Shown one piece after another: positions 1-4,886 of a stretch of 5,410 nt of DNA. This DNA is from Streptosporangiaceae bacterium (lineage in GTDB: Bacteria > Actinomycetota > Actinomycetes > Streptosporangiales > Streptosporangiaceae). Position 1 is the stretch's first letter; the number at the start of each line of letters is the position of its first letter. The translations under genes and the position numbers were made by a program. The stretch spans positions 1-5,410 of the forward strand of contig JAICWX010000476.1 in NCBI GenBank assembly GCA_025934635.1. Reading direction: 5' to 3'. Below the pieces are notes generated by a model. That model worked only from the letters and a program-made list of their open reading frames with translations, was not told where the DNA came from and did no database searches.

Positions 1-424
<424 letters not shown>

Positions 425-438
<14 letters not shown>

Positions 439-478
439 GGCTCTAGCTTCCGCCCCTGAGGCTCTGCTTCCGCCCCTG
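425..478 (+). repeat. Tandem duplication of the kdpE 3' end including its stop codon
   Basis: The last codons of kdpE plus the stop and a few bases (GCTTCCGCCCCTGAGGCTCT, 425-444) are repeated exactly at 446-465. A third, partial copy (GCTTCCGCCCCTG) lies at 466-478. Spacing between copies is 21 then 20 bp. The extra copies lie after the true stop at 436-438, so they do not change the protein. The pattern fits slipped-strand duplication at the gene end. Confidence 0.9.
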
Positions 479-542
479 GCCTCAGCCCCAGTCGCCCCAC
501 TCCCCCCTTGCACCGCACCATCCCCTTTGCACCTCGTCTTGC

Positions 543-563
543 TGCCGGAATGGGCCGCCGGCA
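543..563. terminator. Small stem-loop downstream of kdpE, possible terminator
   Basis: A 6-bp perfect inverted repeat, TGCCGG (543-548) and CCGGCA (558-563), encloses a 9-nt loop about 105 nt after the kdpE stop. No U-tract follows, as is common in high-GC actinobacteria. It abuts the larger palindrome starting at 562. Termination is inferred only from structure and from its place between convergent genes. Confidence 0.3.
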
Positions 564-623
564 ACGACATGGATGCTCCATCGATGTCGTAATAGCGACA
601 TTGATGCTCCATCCATGTCGTTG
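562..623. repeat. Double 25-bp palindrome forming a 62-nt hairpin
   Basis: Two 25-bp imperfect palindromes lie in tandem at 565-589 and 596-620. Each has arms CGACATnGATG and CATCnATGTCG around a CTC centre, and the two are separated by 6 nt (TAATAG). The two copies differ from each other only at the n positions. Because each unit is itself near-symmetric, the whole block also folds as one long hairpin. The outer stem is 14 perfect bp (562-575 with 610-623), followed by a 3x3 mismatch (CTC against CTC), an 11-bp inner stem (579-589 with 596-606, one G-T pair) and a 6-nt loop. It sits between convergent genes, so a bidirectional terminator is possible. The unit symmetry and the 31-bp period (about three helical turns) equally suit a pair of binding sites for a dimeric regulator on one DNA face. 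The role is not settled by sequence; the structure itself is clear. Confidence 0.85.
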
Positions 624-656
624 GGGGACAATCTGGGATAGGGATAGGCGTTCTCA

Positions 657-687
657 GGCGTAACACGGGTAGCACGTGCCTCACGCC
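657..687 (-). terminator. Candidate terminator of the hemerythrin gene
   Basis: Read on the minus strand, this segment begins 42 nt after the stop of the hemerythrin-like gene and can fold as GGCGTGA/TTACGCC (seven pairs, one G-U), a GG bulge, then CACG/CGTG around a 7-nt loop. There is no U-run after it, so it would be an L-shaped, actinobacterial-type terminator. It contains the 8-bp palindrome GCACGTGC at 672-679. Confidence 0.4.
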
Positions 688-729
688 GGAGCGGGTATGC
701 GCGCGGGTGTGTTGCGCTGGTTTCTGGGG

Positions 730-1500
730 TTACCAGCGGGGGGTGCGGTCGAAGCGAGGCTTCCAGATGGTGCGGTAGATGAGGCGGAGCGGGGGCGGCA
801 GGGAGGCCAGCGTGGCGGCGGCGTCTTCCCGGCTGCCGCCGTCCCCGGCGGCGCCGTCCCCGGTGGTGTTGTCCCCGGCGGTGTCGTCTCCGGCGGTGTC
901 GTCTCCGGCGGTGTCGTCCAGGATCCAGGCGAACATCTCGCCGCCGGCGGACAGGCCGTTGCGGCGCGCGATACGGAAACCGGCCCGGCGCCACTCGGCG
1001 GCGGTCAGGGCCACGCCGATCAGGGGCAGGCCGTCCCGCTCCTCGTGGGTGAGGTGGCCGGTCAGCGTGCTGGTCAGCTCGTCGATGACGTCGGCCAGGC
1101 GGTCCTCGCCGGGCCAGTCACGGGCTTCGGGAGCGCCGGCGAAGGCGGCGTCGACGGCGGCCAGCAGGGGGTCGATGCGCGAGTGCTCTTCCTCCATGGC
1201 GTCGAGGACGGACAGGGCGTGCTCGCTGTGCGCCAGGCGCGGCCGCAGGGCGGGCCAGATGATCTCGTCCTCGGCGGTGTGGTGCAGGTGCAGTTCGCGC
1301 TTGAACAGTTCCCAGCCGGCCGCGACCGACCGGCGCCGGGCCGGCTCGCTGCGCGGGGCCCCGGCGGGCCGGGCGGCCGCGCGGGCCAGCCGGGTCAGGT
1401 CGCGGCGGAACGCGCGGTGCGCCGCCAGCATGATGGTCAGGTCGGCGTCGCCGGTGCCGTGCCGGGCCGCATCGGTGTCCGGCAGTTTCTGTGCGGTCAT
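730..1500 (-). CDS. Hemerythrin-like (HHE) di-iron protein with repeat linker
   Basis: Predicted cytosolic four-helix hemerythrin/HHE-domain protein of 256 aa. The family binds a non-haem di-iron centre and has roles in oxygen or nitric-oxide sensing, iron handling and oxidative-stress defence; which applies here is unknown. Likely ligands fall in the expected order: His28 (LAAHRAF), His73 and Glu77 in HLHHTAEDEIIWP, His106 (EEEHSRID), and His149 and Glu153 in GHLTHEERDGLPL. The domain spans about residues 20-165. Residues 196-220 are an acidic TAGDD-type pentapeptide repeat, encoded by a 15-bp DNA repeat. A Pro/basic C-terminus follows (LPPPLRLIYRTIWKPRF). The start is the ATG at 1500-1498: a strong ribosome site (GGAGGAG, about 5 nt spacing) lies in the end of the upstream gene, and the two genes overlap by one base as TGATG, so translation is probably coupled. 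No signal peptide or membrane segment is seen. Hemerythrin-fold assignment is firm; the exact function is open. Confidence 0.88.
   Translation of the reverse strand: MTAQKLPDTDAARHGTGDADLTIMLAAHRAFRRDLTRLARAAARPAGAPRSEPARRRSVAAGWELFKRELHLHHTAEDEIIWPALRPRLAHSEHALSVLDAMEEEHSRIDPLLAAVDAAFAGAPEARDWPGEDRLADVIDELTSTLTGHLTHEERDGLPLIGVALTAAEWRRAGFRIARRNGLSAGGEMFAWILDDTAGDDTAGDDTAGDNTTGDGAAGDGGSREDAAATLASLPPPLRLIYRTIWKPRFDRTPRW
841..915 (-). repeat. Five 15-bp tandem repeats encoding the (T/A)AGDD linker
   Basis: Five consecutive 15-bp units start at 841, 856, 871, 886 and 901 on the plus strand. The last two are identical (GTCTCCGGCGGTGTC) and the others differ by one to four bases. On the coding strand they give an acidic Asp/Gly/Thr/Ala pentapeptide repeat. 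The near identity of the units on the N-terminal side of the linker suggests recent expansion. Every gain or loss of a unit keeps frame, so the linker length can vary without breaking the gene. Confidence 0.9.
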
Positions 1501-1958
1501 CAGCTCTCCTCCGTACCGAAGGTCGCCCGGACCCGCCGGGTGATCTCGTCCAGCGTCCGGATGGTGGTCTCGAGGTCGGCGCGGTCCACGGCGGCCAGTA
1601 CCGGCCCGGTGACCTGCGCGGATTCGGCGATCACATCCTGCCGGAGCCGCCGCGCGGCGTCGGTCATCCGGATCGTGTCGCCGTCGGTCTCGGCCAGGCC
1701 CGCCGCGACCAGGTCGCCGGCCAGCCCGGCGGCGGCCGGGCCGTCGAGCAGCAGCCAGTCGCGCACGTCGCGCTCGTAGGCGTCCCGGGCCGGCTCGCCG
1801 CCGAGGGCGTTCAGCCGCTGCAAGCCGAGCCAGGCCTGGTAGCTGGTGCCCGACCCGGCCAGGATGCCGCTTAGCAGCCTGGTCAGCGCGGCCTGGGCCT
1901 GTCCCACCGACTGCCCGATGAGCGGCAGCGGGCGGGCGTTCTGCTGGGTGATGGTCAT
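1500..1958 (-). CDS. Degenerate MarR-like winged-helix protein
   Basis: A 152-aa protein that resembles the MarR fold but with a weakened DNA-binding part. Residues 12-52 would form the long N-terminal dimer helices. Residues 66-105 (DWLLLDGPAAAGLAGDL, then VAAGLAETDGDTIRMTDAAR) match the recognition helix and wing, ending in the typical TDAARRL start of helix 5. Residues 108-148 would form the C-terminal dimer helices. The wing is short and lacks the DxRxxxV arginine pattern of canonical MarR proteins, so DNA binding cannot be assumed; it could instead dimerise with or modulate another regulator. The start ATG (1958-1956) has GAGGGG about 10 nt upstream. The stop overlaps the start of the hemerythrin gene by one base, so the two are an operon. 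It diverges from the canonical MarR gene at 2193. MarR-like identity is judged from pattern only; an uncharacterised helical protein is the alternative. Confidence 0.7.
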   Translation of the reverse strand: MTITQQNARPLPLIGQSVGQAQAALTRLLSGILAGSGTSYQAWLGLQRLNALGGEPARDAYERDVRDWLLLDGPAAAGLAGDLVAAGLAETDGDTIRMTDAARRLRQDVIAESAQVTGPVLAAVDRADLETTIRTLDEITRRVRATFGTEES

Positions 1959-2051
1959 GGTGATGGATCCCCTCGTCGCGGTTCGCGCTCTGAGACGAAA
2001 CTCGTCCCCTCGCTGTGACCGGCCCCCGGCCGGTCCGTCCTACACTTAGGG

Positions 2052-2080
2052 AAACTATCATCTCGATAAGCTATTGTCTA
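2052..2080 (-). promoter_or_regulatory. Candidate promoter for the MarR-like/hemerythrin operon
   Basis: On the minus strand, TAGACA (2080-2075) and TAGTTT (2057-2052) are separated by 17 nt. They match TTGACA in five of six places and the actinobacterial TAnnnT -10 pattern. Transcription would start near 2045, leaving a leader of about 87 nt. A second, overlapping option is TTGATA (2097-2092), 18 nt, TAGCTT (2073-2068). Confidence 0.45.
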
Positions 2081-2092
2081 GGAATCTTAAAT
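2063..2092 (+). promoter_or_regulatory. Candidate promoter for the MarR/Rieske genes
   Basis: TCGATA (2063-2068) and TTAAAT (2087-2092) are 18 nt apart and each match the sigma-70 consensus in four of six places. Transcription would begin near 2099, with a leader of about 94 nt. It overlaps the divergent candidate promoter, so one bound regulator could affect both. The match is moderate. Confidence 0.3.
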
Positions 2093-2192
2093 ATCAACCT
2101 ACCTAACGAGTTGAGTACCCGCGGGCGTGGCGTGCTCGAGTGGAGCCACGGCCGGACGCGGCGGCTGGTAGGAAAGCGGCGGGAGGTGCGAC

Positions 2193-2786
2193 ATGCCTGA
2201 GCAAGAGGCGGCGGCGCGTGACGCGGCGGGAGCGGACCCGGCTGGACAAGACGCGGCGTGGGGGGCGGCGGGACCGGGCATGTTCGGCCGGGACGCGGCC
2301 GGGCCGGCTGACCCGGGGCGGGCGCGGGCGGAGACCGAGTTCCTGCTGGCCATGCGGCGGACGGGGTCGACCTTGCAGTTGCTCGGGCAGGTGGCGGCCG
2401 AACGCATCGGCATCAACGCCACCGACCTGAACTGCCTGAACCTGGTGGCGTTGACCGGGCCGATGGCCGCGGGTGACCTGGCCCGGCAGACCGGGCTGAC
2501 CACGGCGTCGATCACCGGGGTGCTGGACCGGCTCGAGGAAGGCGGTTTCGTCCGGCGCGAACGCGACCCGAAGGACCGGCGCCGGGTGATCGTCAACCTG
2601 AAACCGGGGCCGGCCCTGCGCGAGATCGGCCCCACCTTCGGGCCGCTGGTCATGGCCTGGCGCGCCGCCGCGGCCAGCTACTCGGACGAGGAACTGGGGC
2701 TGCTGCTCGGGTTCCAGCAGCGGTTCCTGGATATCGTGCGGGACCAGCTGGACCGGCTCCGGGGCGAGGCCGAACGGCATACCTGA
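2193..2786 (+). CDS. MarR-family transcriptional regulator
   Basis: A 197-aa canonical MarR winged-helix regulator, expected to act as a dimer on DNA and often as a ligand- or redox-responsive repressor. The core starts near residue 47. The recognition segment is GDLARQTGLTTASITGVLD (residues 94-112), then RLEEGGFVRRERDPKDRRR (113-131), with the conserved wing arginines and the DPKDRRR turn. Dimer helices lie at about residues 48-75 and 140-192. Residues 1-45 are an Ala/Gly/Asp-rich extension not typical of the family. The ATG at 2193 is preferred because GGGAGG lies about 7 nt upstream. The ATG at 2280 (residue 30) has only a weak site but would still keep the whole MarR core. A single Cys (81) lies in the helix before the HTH; many non-redox MarR proteins also have one there. 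It diverges from the MarR-like/hemerythrin operon and lies 52 nt before the Rieske gene, so it may control both and itself. The ligand is unknown. Confidence 0.93.
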   Translation: MPEQEAAARDAAGADPAGQDAAWGAAGPGMFGRDAAGPADPGRARAETEFLLAMRRTGSTLQLLGQVAAERIGINATDLNCLNLVALTGPMAAGDLARQTGLTTASITGVLDRLEEGGFVRRERDPKDRRRVIVNLKPGPALREIGPTFGPLVMAWRAAAASYSDEELGLLLGFQQRFLDIVRDQLDRLRGEAERHT

Positions 2787-2807
2787 TCTTCACCATCACT
2801 CCGGGTT

Positions 2808-2859
2808 CCCGTAAGGAGGGGACGGGTAGGCACTAAACGTGCGGCAATCCCTCCTCCCC
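2808..2859 (+). promoter_or_regulatory. Rieske-gene leader: ribosome site in a hairpin loop with a nearby anti-SD run
   Basis: A consensus ribosome-binding sequence, AAGGAGGGG (2813-2821), fills the loop of a 5-bp stem CCCGT/ACGGG (2808-2812, 2822-2826). The first possible in-frame start (GTG 2839) is about 17 nt beyond it, which is long. Just inside the gene, CCCTCCT (2849-2855) could pair with AGGAGGG (2814-2820) over 7 bp and hide the site. The two folds exclude each other. Regulation of translation is only a possibility; polypurine and polypyrimidine runs can arise by chance. Confidence 0.35.
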
Positions 2860-3765
2860 ACCAGCCGGCGGACACGCAAGGGAGGCAAAACCTCCCTGCT
2901 GTCCCGGCCGTCAGCTCTCGCTGAGCGCATCGAGCGCGCTCACGCCCTCGACCCCGTCATCTCCGGGCTGTCCGACTCCGTGGTCCGCGCGCTCCCGGCC
3001 GGATCGCGCACCGACGCCCTGCACGGCGTCCCGTTCGGCCAGCCCGCCCATCCCGCGCTGGTCCGGCTGCCGCTCGGCTGCTGGACCTCCGCCGTGATCC
3101 TCGACCTGTTCCGCGGCACCGAGCGCGCGGCCGCGGTGCTGATCGCGGCCGGGGTCGCGGGGACCGCGCCCGCGGCGGCCACCGGCCTGGCCGACTGGTC
3201 GGCGCTGCACCGGGACCAGCAGCGGGTCGGCCTGGTGCACGCCGTCTGCCAGGCCAGCGCGGCCGCCTTGTTCCTCGGCTCGCTGGCGGCCCGGGCCGGC
3301 GGCCGGACCGGCTACGGCCGGGCGCTGTCCGCGTCCGGACTCGCGCTGGCGACGGGCGGCGCCTACCTGGGCGGCCACCTGGCGCTGCGGCTCGGCGCCG
3401 GCACGAGCCACGCCGAGCAGATCAGCCACCTGTCCGGGCTGGGCTGGCACGACCTGTGCGGGCTGGCCGAGCTGCCCGAGCGAAGGCCGGTCCGGCGCCA
3501 GCTCGGCTACCTCTCGCTGCTCGTGTACCGGCAGGGACCGGAGGTCAGCGTGCTGTCAGATCGGTGCTCCCATCTCGGTGGGCCCCTGCATCAGGGCCGC
3601 ATCGTGGTGGAGCGGGGCACCGCCTGCGTCACCTGCCCCTGGCACGGATCCACCTTCGTGATTGCCGACGGCAGCGTCGTGCACGGCCCCGCTACCGCCC
3701 GTCAGCCATCCTTCGAGACTCGAATCACCGCTGACGGACGTGTCGAGCTGCGACCCCGGCCCTGA
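2839..3765 (+). CDS. Membrane protein with DUF2231 and Rieske [2Fe-2S] domains
   Basis: A 308-aa two-domain protein. Residues 60-185 are a DUF2231 membrane domain: it opens with GQPAHPALVRLPLG (family pattern GHPxHPxLxxxPxG, with the first His replaced by Gln68) and has about four hydrophobic helices near 74-90, 95-118, 130-150 and 164-184, including the TGLADW turn. Residues 200-305 are a Rieske ferredoxin-like domain whose cluster ligands are Cys243 and His245 (CSHLGG) and Cys266 and His269 (CPWHGS). The fold thus binds a [2Fe-2S] cluster and should transfer single electrons at the membrane; the partner is unknown. No oxygenase catalytic domain is attached. GTG 2839 is the first start after the in-frame TAG at 2827. 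The first 18 residues are basic and poorly conserved-looking, and a CTG at 2896, with AGGGAGG about 10 nt upstream, is an alternative. It probably shares a transcript with the MarR gene. Its last 210 bp overlap the SPFH gene on the opposite strand, and codon use there is less GC-rich at third positions than before. Confidence 0.9.
   Translation: MRQSLLPTSRRTRKGGKTSLLSRPSALAERIERAHALDPVISGLSDSVVRALPAGSRTDALHGVPFGQPAHPALVRLPLGCWTSAVILDLFRGTERAAAVLIAAGVAGTAPAAATGLADWSALHRDQQRVGLVHAVCQASAAALFLGSLAARAGGRTGYGRALSASGLALATGGAYLGGHLALRLGAGTSHAEQISHLSGLGWHDLCGLAELPERRPVRRQLGYLSLLVYRQGPEVSVLSDRCSHLGGPLHQGRIVVERGTACVTCPWHGSTFVIADGSVVHGPATARQPSFETRITADGRVELRPRP
2879..2897 (+). repeat. Perfect 7-bp hairpin in the 5' part of the Rieske gene
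   Basis: AGGGAGG (2879-2885) and CCTCCCT (2891-2897) are perfectly complementary around the loop CAAAA. The left arm is itself ribosome-site-like and precedes two CTG codons (2896 and 2899). It could either slow initiation at an internal start or be a remnant of a leader. Function is unproven. Confidence 0.5.
3556..3765. other. 210-bp antisense overlap of the Rieske and SPFH genes
   Basis: The 3' ends of the two convergent genes overlap by 210 bp. The plus-strand frame is certainly coding because it contains all four Rieske ligands (codons 243, 245, 266 and 269, bases 3565-3645). The minus-strand frame stays open to a TGA at 3558-3556, giving a low-complexity Gly/Ala/His tail. No room is left for an intergenic terminator for either gene. 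Confidence 0.85.
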
Positions 3766-4755
3766 CAGCACCGATGTGCCGGCGGATCCGGCCGGCGGGG
3801 CGGTGGGAACCGGAGCGTCCGGCGCCGGGGGTTCGGCGAACCGGCTGGCGGCCCCGCTGAAGAAGCCGCCCAGGCCCTCCAGCGCCTTGCCGATCTCGCT
3901 CGGCACGATCCAGACCTTGTTCGCGTCGCCCTGGGCGATCTGCGGCAGCATCTGCATGTACTGGTAGGCCAGCAGCCGCTGGTCCGGGTTGCCGTCGTGG
4001 ATGGCCTGGAACACGGTGCCGATCGCCTCGGCCTGCCCGCGCGCCCGCACCGCCTGGGCCCGGGCATCCGCCTCGGCCCGGAGCATGATCGCCTCGGACT
4101 CGCCGCGGGCCTTGAGCACCGCCGCCTGCCGGGCGCCCTCGGCGGTCAGGATGGCCGACTGCTTGGATCCCTCGGCCGACAAGATGGCGGCGCGCTTGTC
4201 CCGGTCGGCGCGCATCTGCTTCTCCATCGAGTCCTGGATGGAGCCGGGCGGCTCGATGGCCTTGAGCTCCACCCGGCCGACCCGGATCCCCCACTTGCCG
4301 GTCGCCTCGTCGAGTTCCTTGCGCAGCTCGCCGTTGATCTGATCGCGCGAGGTGAGCGCGACCTCCAGGTCCATCCCGCCCACCACGTTCCGCAGCGTGG
4401 TCACGGTCAGCTGTTCCACGGCGGTGATGTAGTTGGCGACCTCGTAGGTGGCGGCCCGGGCGTCGGTCACCTGGAAGTAGATGACGGTGTCGATGGCGAC
4501 GACGAGGTTATCCTCGGTGATCACCGGCTGCGGCGGGAAGCTGACCACCTGCTCGCGCAGGTCGATCAGGGGCCGCAGGCGGTCGACGAACGGGGTGACC
4601 ATGTTCAGCCCGGCGTTCAGCGTCCGGTGGTACCGGCCGAACCGCTCCACGATGCCCGCCGACGCCTGCGGCACGATGCGGATGGACCGGGCGATCGCCG
4701 CGATCACGGCGATGACGGCGATAACTAGCAGGATCGTCACGAAAAGAGAGCTCAT
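3556..4755 (-). CDS. SPFH/band-7 (stomatin/prohibitin-like) membrane protein
   Basis: A 399-aa SPFH-family protein of the slipin/QmcA-HflC type, which forms large ring or cage assemblies at the membrane and is linked to membrane microdomains and protease control. Residues 4-22 are one N-terminal membrane anchor. Residues 26-175 are the SPFH domain, with typical stretches IVPQASAGIVERFGRYHRTL, NMVTPFVDRLRPLIDLREQ and VITEDNLVVAIDTVIYFQV. Residues 176-250 are a charged Ala/Glu coiled coil with near-repeats such as ILSAEGSKQSAILTAEGARQ. Residues 255-297 hold the conserved LLAYQYMQMLPQIAQGDANK and VWIVPSEIGKAL ends. From 306 it is Pro/Ala then Gly-rich and unstructured. Residues 331-399 are read antisense to the Rieske gene, so this tail is probably a read-through extension after loss of an earlier stop. 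The ATG at 4755 has AGGAG about 10 nt upstream. SPFH genes are often next to an nfeD gene; none adjoins it here. The ABC ATPase gene lies 131 bp upstream on the same strand. Confidence 0.93.
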   Translation of the reverse strand: MSSLFVTILLVIAVIAVIAAIARSIRIVPQASAGIVERFGRYHRTLNAGLNMVTPFVDRLRPLIDLREQVVSFPPQPVITEDNLVVAIDTVIYFQVTDARAATYEVANYITAVEQLTVTTLRNVVGGMDLEVALTSRDQINGELRKELDEATGKWGIRVGRVELKAIEPPGSIQDSMEKQMRADRDKRAAILSAEGSKQSAILTAEGARQAAVLKARGESEAIMLRAEADARAQAVRARGQAEAIGTVFQAIHDGNPDQRLLAYQYMQMLPQIAQGDANKVWIVPSEIGKALEGLGGFFSGAASRFAEPPAPDAPVPTAPPAGSAGTSVLSGPGSQLDTSVSGDSSLEGWLTGGSGAVHDAAVGNHEGGSVPGAGDAGGAPLHHDAALMQGPTEMGAPI

Positions 4756-4781
4756 GGCGGCCTCGCTCCTGCACCCGGGGC

Positions 4782-4808
4782 GGGGTTTCCCAGTGTTCCG
4801 GGGTTTCC
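4782..4808. repeat. GGGGTTTCC direct repeat in the SPFH leader
   Basis: Two exact 9-bp copies, 4782-4790 and 4800-4808, lie 18 bp apart, 27 to 53 bp upstream of the SPFH start codon. On the coding strand they read GGAAACCCC. They could be a binding site or a chance duplication. Confidence 0.5.
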
Positions 4809-4821
4809 GGGCGCGTTTGCT

Positions 4822-4850
4822 ACGTTACCGACCGCAAGCGAGTTCAGCCA
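4822..4850 (-). promoter_or_regulatory. Weak candidate promoter for the SPFH gene
   Basis: On the minus strand TAACGT (4827-4822) fits the TAnnnT -10 pattern, with a poor -35 TGGCTG (4850-4845) 17 nt upstream. The 131-bp gap before the SPFH gene suggests it may have its own promoter rather than depending only on the ABC gene, but the match is weak. Confidence 0.22.
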
Positions 4851-4886
4851 GCGGTTGCTGACTCAGTGCTACCGCGAGGCTTCCCG

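Larger units (their letters stand above)
2041..2115. promoter_or_regulatory. AT-rich divergent control region with candidate operator repeats
   Basis: A sharply AT-rich block in otherwise very GC-rich DNA, centred between two divergent MarR-type genes. It carries an imperfect direct repeat, CTATCATCT (2055-2063) and CTATTGTCT (2071-2079), 16 bp apart. It also holds a small inverted repeat TATC-n5-GATA (2056-2068) and an inverted pair TCAAC/GTTGA (2094-2098, 2110-2114). MarR proteins usually bind symmetric AT-rich sites overlapping promoters and often control themselves and a divergent neighbour. Such control here is inference; no single strong palindrome is present. Confidence 0.5.

Noticed and set aside
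562..623. CRISPR array, phage attachment site or transposon end
   Set aside because: Only two units with a 6-nt gap, no spacers of regular length, no integrase or transposase and no target-site duplication seen.
635..646. GGGATA repeated twice
   Set aside because: Two copies of a 6-mer are too short to support a repeat element or array.
676..1779. Long plus-strand frame of 367 codons opposite the hemerythrin operon
   Set aside because: It is Gly/Gln/Val-rich and without family motifs, and it lies antisense to a frame with intact hemerythrin ligands. Such shadows are usual in high-GC DNA.
1501..2061. Extension of the hemerythrin reading frame upstream of 1500 to give a 443-aa protein
   Set aside because: The added part is Arg-rich shadow sequence of the MarR-like gene. 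The ATG at 1500 has a strong ribosome site and a TGATG overlap, so the 256-aa form is preferred.
3997..4728. Plus-strand frame of 243 codons opposite the SPFH gene
   Set aside because: His/Gly/Asp-rich translation typical of antisense shadow; the SPFH frame is strongly conserved over the same bases.
4844..4861. TCAGC/GCTGA stem-loop between the ABC and SPFH genes as a terminator
   Set aside because: Only five base pairs with an 8-nt loop and no U-run, so too weak to list as a feature.
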